The notes below the pieces were generated by a model. It ran no database searches and was not told the origin of the DNA. It saw only the letters and a program-made list of their open reading frames with translations. Shown here piece by piece: positions 1-8,951 of a DNA stretch of 64,000 nt. The stretch is taken from positions 1 to 64,000 of the forward strand of contig CANRCB010000004.1 in assembly GCA_947629015.1 (NCBI GenBank). Direction: 5' to 3'. A program made the translations under genes and the position numbers. Each line of letters opens with the position of its first letter. The first letter of the stretch is position 1. The stretch comes from an uncultured Gemmiger sp. (GTDB lineage Bacteria; Bacillota; Clostridia; Oscillospirales; Ruminococcaceae).

Positions 1-1404
<1,404 letters not shown>

Positions 1405-1424
1405 AAAGCAGGGGAGGAGCCGGC

Positions 1425-2027
1425 ATGAACTTTCAAAAAGCGGAATTCAAGGCGGCCTACGGCGTCAGCAGCCAGCTGCCTGCCCCCGACCGGCCGGAGA
1501 TCATTTTCTCCGGCCGCTCCAATGTGGGCAAATCCAGCCTTATCAACCGGCTGTGCCAGCGCAAGGCGCTGGCGCGCGTCAGCGCCACGCCGGGCAAAAC
1601 GGCCACCGTCAACTTTTACGCCGTCGACGGCGTGCATTTTGTCGACCTGCCCGGCTACGGCTACGCCCGCGTCGGCCAGGCCGAGCGCCGCCGCTGGGAC
1701 GAGCTTATCAACGGTTATTTCGCCGTGGCCAAAGCCCGCGGCATGGCGCTGCTGGTGCAGCTGCTGGACTGCCGCCACGCCCCCACCGCCGACGATGTGC
1801 AGATGCTTGAATATCTGCAATACCACGGGCTGCCGTTTTTGGCGGCGCTCACCAAGGCGGACAAGCTCTCCAAGACCGCCGCGCAGCAGGCCGCCGATAC
1901 TTTTGCAAAGGCGCTGGCCCCCTACGGCTGCCGGCAGGTGGTGCTGACCAGCGCCGAAAAGGGCACCGGCATCGACGCGCTGCGTACCGCCATCGAGGCG
2001 GCGCTGCCGGCGGGGGAGGGCGCCTGA
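1425..2027 (+). CDS. engB: Ribosome biogenesis GTP-binding protein EngB/YsxC
   Basis: Small TRAFAC-class GTPase needed for late assembly of the 50S subunit. The 200-residue length is typical. G1 is GRSNVGKS at residues 30-37, G3 is the DLPGYGYA motif and G4 is TKAD. The ATG is preceded by a GGGGAGG ribosome-binding site about 8 nt upstream. It follows lon closely, and its TGA stop overlaps by one base the ATG of the methyltransferase gene, so translation of the two is probably coupled. Confidence 0.95.
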   Translation: MNFQKAEFKAAYGVSSQLPAPDRPEIIFSGRSNVGKSSLINRLCQRKALARVSATPGKTATVNFYAVDGVHFVDLPGYGYARVGQAERRRWDELINGYFAVAKARGMALLVQLLDCRHAPTADDVQMLEYLQYHGLPFLAALTKADKLSKTAAQQAADTFAKALAPYGCRQVVLTSAEKGTGIDALRTAIEAALPAGEGA

Positions 2028-2785
2028 TGGCCTACGGGGAATTTGCACGGTATTACGATGCACTCAACACGGCGGCGGACTATGACGCGCTGGCCGCCTA
2101 TGTCACGGCCGAATTGGCGGCGCACGGCGTCCGGGATGGCATCCTCGCCGACCTTGGCTGCGGCACCGGGGAGCTGACGCTGCGCCTGGCCGCCGCCGGG
2201 TACGACGTCATCGGCATCGACCGTTCGCAGGAGATGCTCAGCGTCCTGCGCGCCAAGATGGACGAGGGGGGGCAAACCGGCATCCTGCTGCTCTGCCAGG
2301 ACATCCTCGCCCTGGACCTGTACGGCACCGTCCGCGCTGTGACCGCCAGCTTTGACACCCTCAACCACATCGGCCCGGCCGAAACGTTCCGGCAGGCTGT
2401 CGCCAGGGCGGGCTTTTTTATGGAAAAGGGCGGGGTGTTCGTCTTTGACCTGAACACCCCCTACAAGCACGCGCAGGTGCTTGCGGACAATACCTTCACC
2501 CTTGCAAAAGCGGGCGCTGTCTGCCGGTGGCACAACCGGTGCGACGCCGCGCAGGGGCGCGTCGAGCTTTCGCTCACCGTCACCGATACCGCCACCGGCG
2601 AGACCTTTGCGGAGCAATTCGCCGAGTATGCCTATCCCATGGAACTGGTGGAGCAGGCATTGCAGGCCGCCGGCTTTGCGCTGGCAAAGGCCGCCGACGG
2701 TGAGGATTTCGGCCCCGTCCGCCCGGACAGCCAGCGCTGGATCTTTACCGCTGTCAAACGCTACACACAGGAGGGACACGCATGA
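2027..2785 (+). CDS. Class I SAM-dependent methyltransferase
   Basis: A 252-residue Rossmann-fold methyltransferase. Motif I LADLGCGTGELTL (about residues 39-51) binds S-adenosylmethionine, followed by an acidic loop in IGIDRSQEML. Later residues such as SFDTLNHI fit the post-motif region of UbiE/YcgJ-like enzymes. The substrate cannot be told from sequence. It overlaps engB by 1 nt and hslO by 4 nt (ATGA), so it sits inside a coupled three-gene unit with ribosome assembly and redox chaperone genes. That context suggests a housekeeping RNA, protein or small-molecule target, but this is only inference. Confidence 0.85.
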   Translation: MAYGEFARYYDALNTAADYDALAAYVTAELAAHGVRDGILADLGCGTGELTLRLAAAGYDVIGIDRSQEMLSVLRAKMDEGGQTGILLLCQDILALDLYGTVRAVTASFDTLNHIGPAETFRQAVARAGFFMEKGGVFVFDLNTPYKHAQVLADNTFTLAKAGAVCRWHNRCDAAQGRVELSLTVTDTATGETFAEQFAEYAYPMELVEQALQAAGFALAKAADGEDFGPVRPDSQRWIFTAVKRYTQEGHA

Positions 2786-3672
2786 GCCTTTCCGTCCCGC
2801 AGGGGCACAACATGGTGCGCGGCATCTCGCAAAACGGCGGGGTGGTGTTTTACGGCGTCGATTCCACCGCCATCGTGCGCGAGGCCGAGCGCCTGCACAA
2901 AACGAGCGCCGTCACCACCGCGGCGCTGGGCCGCCTGTTGACGGCGGCCTCCATCATGGGCATCATGCTCAAAAGCACAAAAGATTCCGTCACCGTGCAG
3001 CTGCGCGGCGGCGGCCCGGCGGGCAAGGTGCTGGCCGTCAGCGACGGGAGCGGCAACGTCCGCGGCTATGTCGAAAACCCCGTCGTCGAGCTGCCCCCGC
3101 GCGCCGACGGCCATCTGGACGTGGGCGGCGCCGTCGGGCGGGACGGCACGCTGGACGTCATCCGTGACCTTGGCATGGGCCAGCCCTATGTGGGGCAGAT
3201 CCCGCTTGCCTCCGGCGAGGTGGCCGAGGACATCACGCAGTATTTCGCCGTCAGCGAGCAGATCCCCACCGTCTGCGCGCTGGGGGTGCTCGTCGCGCCG
3301 GATCTGAGCGTGCAGTGCGCCGGCGGCTTTCTTGTACAGCTGCTGCCCGGCGCCGCCGCGGCCGATATCGACCGGCTGGAGCAAAACATCGCCGCGCTGC
3401 CAGGCGTCACCCAAATGCTGCAAAGCGGCATGACCGTGACCGATATGCTGGCACAGGCGCTGGCGGGCTTTGCGCCCGAGGTGCTGGACAGCTACCGCGT
3501 CGAGTACCGGTGCAACTGCGGCGAGGCGCGCGTGCGCCGTATGCTCAAAAGCCTTGGCAGGGCCGAGGTGCGGCGCCTTTGCGCCGAGGACCCCACCGCC
3601 GTCATCGACTGCCAGTTCTGCCACAAACAGTACCGGGTCGATTTGCAAAAGCTGCTGGCGGATTGGGCCTGA
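2782..3672 (+). CDS. hslO: Redox-regulated chaperone Hsp33
   Basis: Cytosolic holdase chaperone activated by oxidative unfolding. The 296-residue length matches the family. The C-terminal zinc redox switch is visible as CNC (EYRCNCGEARV, near residue 240) and CQFC (near residue 276), giving the CXC/CXXC four-cysteine centre. The N-terminal domain contains the expected TAASIMGIMLK and LRGGGPAGK segments. The ATG overlaps the methyltransferase stop as ATGA. No clear terminator follows; the tRNA promoter starts 42 nt after the stop. Confidence 0.95.
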   Translation: MSLSVPQGHNMVRGISQNGGVVFYGVDSTAIVREAERLHKTSAVTTAALGRLLTAASIMGIMLKSTKDSVTVQLRGGGPAGKVLAVSDGSGNVRGYVENPVVELPPRADGHLDVGGAVGRDGTLDVIRDLGMGQPYVGQIPLASGEVAEDITQYFAVSEQIPTVCALGVLVAPDLSVQCAGGFLVQLLPGAAAADIDRLEQNIAALPGVTQMLQSGMTVTDMLAQALAGFAPEVLDSYRVEYRCNCGEARVRRMLKSLGRAEVRRLCAEDPTAVIDCQFCHKQYRVDLQKLLADWA

Positions 3673-3713
3673 CGCCCCGCCCCGGCCCGCGGGCAAAAAA
3701 TGCAAAAATACGC

Positions 3714-3742
3714 TTGACAAATGCGGGCGTGTACGCTAGAAT
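3714..3742 (+). promoter_or_regulatory. Promoter of the tRNA cluster
   Basis: A perfect -35 TTGACA (3714-3719) and -10 TAGAAT (3737-3742) are separated by 17 nt. It lies 47 nt upstream of the first tRNA and probably drives all six tRNA genes as one transcript. Confidence 0.85.
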
Positions 3743-3788
3743 AGAGGACGTCGCCCGGAAAGGGCCCGGTGGAGCCAAACCCCGGTAT

Positions 3789-3864
3789 GCGGCCATAGCT
3801 CATCTGGTAGAGCGCCACCTTGCCAAGGTGGAGGTAGCGAGTTCGAGCCTCGTTGGCCGCTCCA
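3789..3864 (+). tRNA. tRNA-Gly (GCC), copy 1
   Basis: A 76-nt cloverleaf with acceptor GCGGCCA/TGGCCGC, anticodon loop with GCC and an encoded CCA end. It is identical to the copy at 4145-4220. Confidence 0.97.
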
Positions 3865-3870
3865 TTTTCC

Positions 3871-3943
3871 GGGAGTTTAGCTCAGCTGGGAGAGCATCTG
3901 CCTTACAAGCAGAGGGTCAGCGGTTCGAGCCCGTTAACTCCCA
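3871..3943 (+). tRNA. tRNA-Val (TAC)
   Basis: A cloverleaf with acceptor GGGAGTT/AACTCCC and anticodon TAC. CCA is not encoded directly after the discriminator base (the sequence continues ATCCA), unlike the other tRNAs in this cluster, so it would need CCA addition. Confidence 0.95.
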
Positions 3944-3950
3944 TCCATTT

Positions 3951-4027
3951 GGCCCGGTAGTTCAGTTGGTTAGAACGCTAGCCTGTCACGCTAGAGGTCG
4001 TCGGTTCGAGCCCGATCCGGGTCGCCA
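3951..4027 (+). tRNA. tRNA-Asp (GTC)
   Basis: A 77-nt cloverleaf with acceptor GGCCCGG/CCGGGTC, anticodon GTC in the loop CTGTCAC and an encoded CCA. Confidence 0.96.
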
Positions 4028-4032
4028 TTTAT

Positions 4033-4108
4033 GCCTCTGTAGCTCAGTCGGTAGAGCAGGGGACTGAAAATCCCCGTGTCATTGGTTCGATTCCGATCGG
4101 AGGCACCA
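4033..4108 (+). tRNA. tRNA-Phe (GAA)
   Basis: A 76-nt cloverleaf with acceptor GCCTCTG/CGGAGGC, anticodon GAA in the loop CTGAAAA and an encoded CCA. Confidence 0.96.
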
Positions 4109-4144
4109 CGTTTCTCCCGTGTTCTTTTGCAAAGAGCACGGCAT

Positions 4145-4220
4145 GCGGCCATAGCTCATCTGGTAGAGCGCCACCTTGCCAAGGTGGAGGTAGCGAGTTC
4201 GAGCCTCGTTGGCCGCTCCA
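4145..4220 (+). tRNA. tRNA-Gly (GCC), copy 2
   Basis: Exact 76-nt duplicate of the tRNA-Gly at 3789-3864, with encoded CCA. The two copies bracket Val, Asp and Phe, which looks like an internal duplication in the array. Confidence 0.97.
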
Positions 4221-4262
4221 CACCCACACCAAAACCGGCCCCGCGCCGGTTTTGGCATATAC

Positions 4263-4337
4263 GGTGACGTGGCCAAGTGGTAAGGCAAGGGTCTGCAAAA
4301 CCCTCATTCGGCGGTTCAAATCCGCCCGTCACCTCCA
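4263..4337 (+). tRNA. tRNA-Cys (GCA)
   Basis: A 75-nt cloverleaf with acceptor GGTGACG/CGTCACC, anticodon GCA in the loop TCTGCAAA and an encoded CCA. It is the last gene of the array and is followed at once by a terminator. Confidence 0.96.
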
Positions 4338-4341
4338 ACAT

Positions 4342-4373
4342 CCGCCCACGGCAGCCGCCGGGGCGGTTTTTTT
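4342..4373 (+). terminator. Rho-independent terminator of the tRNA cluster
   Basis: Stem CCGCCC/GGGCGG (4342-4347 with 4361-4366), followed by seven T residues. Confidence 0.75.
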
Positions 4374-4456
4374 GCGGGCCGGCTATGGCGTTTTGTGCCG
4401 TTCTATGGTATACTGTCTTTGCGGCTTTGCCGCGGTTTTCACGAGGAGGGGACAAT

Positions 4457-5425
4457 ATGCTCGTACCCGTATTGCTATTCTGTGTCGGTCTGGCCGCGCT
4501 CATCTTCGGCGGGGATTGGTTCGTGGACGGCGCCACCGGCATCGCCCGCAAATTCCATCTGCCGGAGCTGCTCATCGGTGCGACGGTCGTCTCCATCGGC
4601 ACCACCCTGCCGGAGGTCATGGTGTCGGTACAGTCCGCCATCGGCGGCCACGGCGAGATCGCCTACGGCAACGCCATCGGCTCCGTCATCTGCAACACCT
4701 CGCTCATCGCGGCCATCACGCTGGCCGTGCGCCCCGGCACCGTTGACCGCAGGACCCTGCGGGTGCCGGTCGCGTTTTTCTTCGGCACCGCCGTGTTTTA
4801 CGCGGCCGTCGCCTACACCGCCGGGTATTTCTACCGCTGGGTCGGCTTCGCGCTGCTGGCGCTGTTTGTGGCGTACATGGCCGTCAACGTCTGGCAGATG
4901 AAGCGCAACCCCGCCGCGCAAAGCACCGCTGAGGATGCGCCTGAGAAAGAGACGCCGCTGCTCAAGGACCTGCTCGGCCTCGTGCTGGGCGCGGCGCTCA
5001 TCGCCGTCGGGGCCAACCTCCTTGTGGACAACGGCACCCTCATCGCCGCGGCGCTCGGCGTGCCGGAATCCGTCATCGCGCTCACCTTTGTGGCGCTCGG
5101 CACCAGCCTGCCGGAGCTTGTCACCGCCATCACCTCGCTGGCCAAGGGGCATGGTTCGCTTTCTTTGGGCAACGTCATCGGCGCCAACGTCTTTAACCTC
5201 GTGCTCGTATCCGGTGCGTCGGTGTCGCTGGCGCCGTTCCAGGTGCCCGCCAGCGCCACCATCGCGGGCAGGAACGCCTCGCTCGTGCTCGAGATACCGG
5301 TCATGTTCCTGGTCATGCTGCTGCTCACGGTGCCGCCGCTCCTCACCGGCAAGCTCAAACGCTGGCAGGGCGTCACGCTGCTGTGCGTGTACGCCGCCTT
5401 CTGCGTGGTGCAGTTCACGCTGTGA
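4457..5425 (+). CDS. CaCA-family Na+/Ca2+ (cation/proton) exchanger
   Basis: Integral membrane antiporter of 322 residues with about ten hydrophobic segments. The two signature alpha-repeats are seen as GATVVSIGTTLPEVMVS near residue 44 and LTFVALGTSLPELVTA near 210; their inverted-repeat symmetry defines the family (YrbG-like). The two halves are joined by a charged cytoplasmic loop around residues 152-170. The ATG at 4457 is chosen because GAGGAGGGG lies 6 nt upstream; an in-frame upstream extension would run back through the tRNA-Cys gene. A TATACT at 4409-4414 is a candidate -10, without a good -35. Ion specificity cannot be read from sequence. Confidence 0.9.
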   Translation: MLVPVLLFCVGLAALIFGGDWFVDGATGIARKFHLPELLIGATVVSIGTTLPEVMVSVQSAIGGHGEIAYGNAIGSVICNTSLIAAITLAVRPGTVDRRTLRVPVAFFFGTAVFYAAVAYTAGYFYRWVGFALLALFVAYMAVNVWQMKRNPAAQSTAEDAPEKETPLLKDLLGLVLGAALIAVGANLLVDNGTLIAAALGVPESVIALTFVALGTSLPELVTAITSLAKGHGSLSLGNVIGANVFNLVLVSGASVSLAPFQVPASATIAGRNASLVLEIPVMFLVMLLLTVPPLLTGKLKRWQGVTLLCVYAAFCVVQFTL

Positions 5426-5602
5426 GCCTTTTGTAAGTATCCCCCGGCCTGCCGGAAGCGGCTGCGTGCCCGCGCGGCGCGCCGGCAGACCGGAACAAAA
5501 CACAACGGAAGGGGGCGTGCGGCAGGCGGGCCGCCGGCGCGCGGCTTTGCGGGTCTTATTTGGCAGACACCAACATTTTATGCACAGGAAGGGTCGTCTT
5601 AT

Positions 5603-7480
5603 ATGAATGAACTTATCCTCAACATCATCCATCGCCCCGAAATGGTGCCGGAATACGCCGAAAAGGTCACCGGCCACGGCAAGGGCGAGGACCTTGGCCG
5701 CAAGGCCCTGCTGACCGAGAGCCTGGATATCTTCAAGCTCCAGCAGGCCATCGCGCACAAAAACGGCCTCAAGACCACCATCCAGATGACCTACGCCAGC
5801 CTGTTCAACGACGAGGCCGTGGCGTTGGCCAAAGCCGACCACGAGAAATACGGCGACGAGATCGCGACAACGCTGCTGGGCCTGCCCTGCAAGCAGTTCC
5901 GCGAGAAGTACAAGACGAAGGATTTCTGCATCTGGATGTTCGACATGGAGACGAAAAAGTCCATCGTCGACGACGTGTTCGGCAAATTTTACGAGCGCTT
6001 CGGCTTTTACCCCGAGAGCACCGGCAGCTATTACATGGACGCCGACCTGACCAATTACATCAAAGAGAAATACCCCATGGTCAAGTGCGCCGTCGCCACC
6101 TGCTGGGAGGAGGGCCCCAAGGCCTACCACACCTGCAACAACAGCTGGTACACCCTGATGGACGGCGGCCCCTGGGCGCCGTGGATCCCCTCAAAGGCCA
6201 ACACCCACGCCCCCGCCGCCAACAAGGAGGAGGACAGCGGAATCGTCGCCATCCCGCACCTTTCGCGGGACCTCATCGCCTGCTATGACGGCAACGGCTC
6301 CAACTTCGGCACCCACCCGCAGAACGTGCTGCGCGGCATGGTGTACACGCCGGGGCATTTCGGGCCGGACGGCAGCTATTCCGGGCAGGAATACCCGTAC
6401 CTCTATAACCTTATCGACCAGTACCACTACCAGGCCAAATTCAACGGCGGCTACGCCTACAATATGCAGTTCGTCGGCCCCGGCTGGATGAACAAGATGG
6501 GCCGGTGGGAGGCCCCGTATGAGCTGCTCAAGGCCAGCTATGAGGACGGCTGCGCCTACTACGGCAAGCTCAAAAAAGAGGGCAAGCTCATCGACATGAC
6601 GATGGCGGAATTTGCCGACCATTACCGCGCCACCCACAGCTACACCACGCCGGAATGCGCGCTCTGGCGCGATATCGTCTACGGCTCCAACAAGCAGCTG
6701 TTCTGGTACTGTGACCCGTATATGCGCGCCTGCGTCAACATGGACCAGGGCGGCGCCATCGTCGATCTGCGCCCCTACGCCGCCAAGCTGGAATGGCCCA
6801 TCGGCATCGGCACCGCCCATGTGCAGGAATGCGCCTACCCCTTCCTCATCCAGGAGAAGTACCGCGCCGGCTACTTTACCCACTATGCCGGCGAGGGCAC
6901 GGTGCGTTCCGCCAAGCTGCGCCACAACGGCGAGGAGGTCGATCTGTGCCTGTGCCGCACCCACGCGCATTTCCGTGAGGAGGACGTGGACGGCAGGCAC
7001 GCCCGCAAGCTGACGCTGGATCCCGTCGACATCGAATTTGCCGATTGCACCGTCAAATTGCAGACCGTCATCACCTTTGTCGAGGGCGAGAGCGATATCC
7101 GCATCGACCGCAACATCCTTTCCATGTCCGACCCCGACGCCGACGTGGAGATCGAGGAATACATGGTGGCCTGCTACGGCACCACCGAGTACCCCGAGGA
7201 CATGACCCCCGTGCGCCTGTACGCCCACAAGGGCGCCGAAAACCACGAGCTGGCCTACGCCTACAAATGCCGTGAGTGCGAGGTGCCCGGCGCCGACCGT
7301 GTGGAGGCCGTCATCCCGCCCATCAAGACCAGCGTCAGCATCGAGGCCTGCGGCCGCGGCGCCGTCGGCTATTACCGCGAGGGCTACGCGTTCAGCCCCA
7401 TGTTCACCCTTGGCTACAAGGGCAAGCTGAAAGAGAAGGAGGCGTTCACCACATGGCTCAAGCTGGCAAGGGAAAACTGA
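5603..7480 (+). CDS. Large carbohydrate-enzyme-like protein of unknown function (DUF3863/DUF3864-like, tentative)
   Basis: A 625-residue soluble protein without signal peptide or membrane segment. The N-terminal ~380 residues alternate short helices and strands with aromatic-rich turns (GSYYMDADLTNYI, FVGPGWMNKMGRWE, WYCDPYMR), as in (beta/alpha)-barrel glycan-active enzymes such as the GH57/NodB fold. The C-terminal ~240 residues are strand-rich and look like a beta-sandwich. I recall similar proteins being annotated as DUF3863/DUF3864 but could not confirm this. The ATG has AGGAAGGG upstream. It overlaps by 28 nt the zinc-ribbon gene and lies 345 nt before a galactanase gene. No function is assigned. 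Confidence 0.7.
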   Translation: MNELILNIIHRPEMVPEYAEKVTGHGKGEDLGRKALLTESLDIFKLQQAIAHKNGLKTTIQMTYASLFNDEAVALAKADHEKYGDEIATTLLGLPCKQFREKYKTKDFCIWMFDMETKKSIVDDVFGKFYERFGFYPESTGSYYMDADLTNYIKEKYPMVKCAVATCWEEGPKAYHTCNNSWYTLMDGGPWAPWIPSKANTHAPAANKEEDSGIVAIPHLSRDLIACYDGNGSNFGTHPQNVLRGMVYTPGHFGPDGSYSGQEYPYLYNLIDQYHYQAKFNGGYAYNMQFVGPGWMNKMGRWEAPYELLKASYEDGCAYYGKLKKEGKLIDMTMAEFADHYRATHSYTTPECALWRDIVYGSNKQLFWYCDPYMRACVNMDQGGAIVDLRPYAAKLEWPIGIGTAHVQECAYPFLIQEKYRAGYFTHYAGEGTVRSAKLRHNGEEVDLCLCRTHAHFREEDVDGRHARKLTLDPVDIEFADCTVKLQTVITFVEGESDIRIDRNILSMSDPDADVEIEEYMVACYGTTEYPEDMTPVRLYAHKGAENHELAYAYKCRECEVPGADRVEAVIPPIKTSVSIEACGRGAVGYYREGYAFSPMFTLGYKGKLKEKEAFTTWLKLAREN

Positions 7481-7680
7481 ACTACCGCTGCCCGTCCTGC
7501 TTCATGCGGGATCTGGACATCGATATGTTCTATGACAAGGACAAAAAGGAGTACTACTGCATCCGCTGCCAATACACCGGCACCGAGGAGGACGTGCTCG
7601 CCAAAAACCAGATGGCGCGCTTCCGCTACCGCTTTATCGCGAAGCGCTTTACCCCCGAGGAATTTGAAAAGTTTGACTGA
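7453..7680 (+). CDS. Small zinc-ribbon protein
   Basis: A 75-residue protein with two knuckles, CPSC near residue 12 and CIRC near residue 34, which together can bind one zinc ion. The rest is charged (KRFTPEEFEKFD at the C-terminus). The ATG lies 28 nt inside the end of the 625-residue gene in another frame, so its translation is probably coupled to it. The small size and C4 zinc site suggest a nucleic-acid- or protein-binding accessory, but no partner is known. It is followed directly by a strong terminator, so the two genes form one unit. Confidence 0.75.
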   Translation: MAQAGKGKLNYRCPSCFMRDLDIDMFYDKDKKEYYCIRCQYTGTEEDVLAKNQMARFRYRFIAKRFTPEEFEKFD

Positions 7681-7693
7681 TGCCCGCACCCCC

Positions 7694-7729
7694 GCCCGCC
7701 GCGCGTTTTGCCCGGCGGGCAATTTTTTT
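7694..7729 (+). terminator. Rho-independent terminator
   Basis: An 8-bp stem GCCCGCCG/CGGCGGGC (7694-7701 with 7713-7720), then AA and seven T residues. Confidence 0.85.
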
Positions 7730-7750
7730 GCAAAACCGCCCGCCGCCCAC

Positions 7751-7779
7751 TTGACCCGCCGCCCGCGCTTTGGTATGAT
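7751..7779 (+). promoter_or_regulatory. SigA-type promoter of the galactanase gene
   Basis: TTGACC (7751-7756) and TATGAT (7774-7779) with a 17-nt spacer, 45 nt upstream of the ATG. Confidence 0.8.
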
Positions 7780-7824
7780 GGGCAGGCTGGATTATTGGCA
7801 ACGAAATGCAAAAGAGGGCGGAAT

Positions 7825-8940
7825 ATGCGCTATATCAAGGGCTTTGACCTTTCGACCCTGCCGGAAGTGGAGCGCTGCGGCGGGAAATTTTACGACGGCG
7901 GCGTACAGAAGGACGTATTGACCATTTTGAAGGAGCATGGCGCCAACTGGGTGCGCCTGCGCCTTTGGAACGACCCCTACACCCCCGACGGCCGCCCCTA
8001 CGGCGCCGGGCTGTGCGACCTGCCGCTGGTGCTGCACATGGCGCACCGCGCCAAAAAGGCGGGGATGCGCTGGCTGCTGGATTTCCATTACTCCGATTTT
8101 TGGGCCGACCCCGGCAAGCAGACCACGCCCAAGGCGTGGCAGGGGATGAGCGAGGAGGAGCTGGAACAGGCCGTTTACCGCTACACCGCCGACGTCCTGT
8201 GCGCCTGCCGCGCCAACAGCACGGTGCCGGATATGGTGCAGGTGGGCAACGAGATCACCAACGGCCTGCTGTGGCAGGCCGGCAAGGCCCCCAACTGGGA
8301 CAACATCGCCCGCCTCATCAAGGCAGGCGTGCGCGCCGTGCGGGAGTTTGACCCTGCCATCCTTGTGATGGTCCACCTGGACAACGGCGGCCGGCAGGAC
8401 CTCTACCGTACATGGTTCGACAACTATTTTGCCCGCGGGGGGGACTGCGACGTCATCGGCCTGAGCTACTACCCCTACTGGCACGGCAAAATGGAGGATC
8501 TGGCCGCCAACATGGCCATGCTGGCGGGGCGCTACCAAAAGGACCTTGTCGTGGTGGAGACGAGCGTCGGCTTTACGATGGAAAGCTACGCCGAGCGCGA
8601 GCACCTGCCCGACGGGCGGCGCAAAGGCTCCGCCATACGGGAGCCGCTGGCCGAGCGCGCAGGGTACGAGCTTTCGCCCCAGGGGCAGTGCACCTTTGTG
8701 CGCCGGCTGCTGGATGTCATCGACAACGTACCGGACGGCCGCGGCCGCGGGTTTTTCTGGTGGGAGCCGGCGTGGATACCGGTGCCCGGCAGCGGCTGGG
8801 CCGAGCAGCCCGGCTGGGAGTATGTGCAGGAGCACGGCCCCGGCGGCAACGAGTGGGCCAACCAGACCCTGTTCGACTATGACGGCAACACCCTGCCGGC
8901 GCTTGCCCTGATCCGGGACCACCGTCCCGCGCGGGAGTGA
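7825..8940 (+). CDS. GH53 arabinogalactan endo-beta-1,4-galactanase
   Basis: Glycoside hydrolase family 53 cleaves beta-1,4-galactan, such as pectin side chains. The 371-residue protein spans the whole (beta/alpha)8 barrel. GFDLSTL at the N-terminus, WVRLRLWNDP and LDFHYSDFWADP are typical. The acid/base Glu is in VGNEITNG (residue 143) and the nucleophile Glu is in VVVETSVG (residue 245). The ATG at 7825 follows AGAGGGCGG. There is no signal peptide, which is unusual for a family that is mostly secreted; it implies action on imported galacto-oligosaccharides in the cytoplasm. It has its own promoter and is followed 11 nt later by an ATP-grasp gene. Confidence 0.92.
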   Translation: MRYIKGFDLSTLPEVERCGGKFYDGGVQKDVLTILKEHGANWVRLRLWNDPYTPDGRPYGAGLCDLPLVLHMAHRAKKAGMRWLLDFHYSDFWADPGKQTTPKAWQGMSEEELEQAVYRYTADVLCACRANSTVPDMVQVGNEITNGLLWQAGKAPNWDNIARLIKAGVRAVREFDPAILVMVHLDNGGRQDLYRTWFDNYFARGGDCDVIGLSYYPYWHGKMEDLAANMAMLAGRYQKDLVVVETSVGFTMESYAEREHLPDGRRKGSAIREPLAERAGYELSPQGQCTFVRRLLDVIDNVPDGRGRGFFWWEPAWIPVPGSGWAEQPGWEYVQEHGPGGNEWANQTLFDYDGNTLPALALIRDHRPARE

Positions 8941-8951
8941 GGTGCAGCCCT

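Noticed and set aside
4277-4456. Upstream extension of the cation exchanger frame
   Set aside because: It would start inside tRNA-Cys and read through the terminator; the ATG at 4457 has a good ribosome-binding site.
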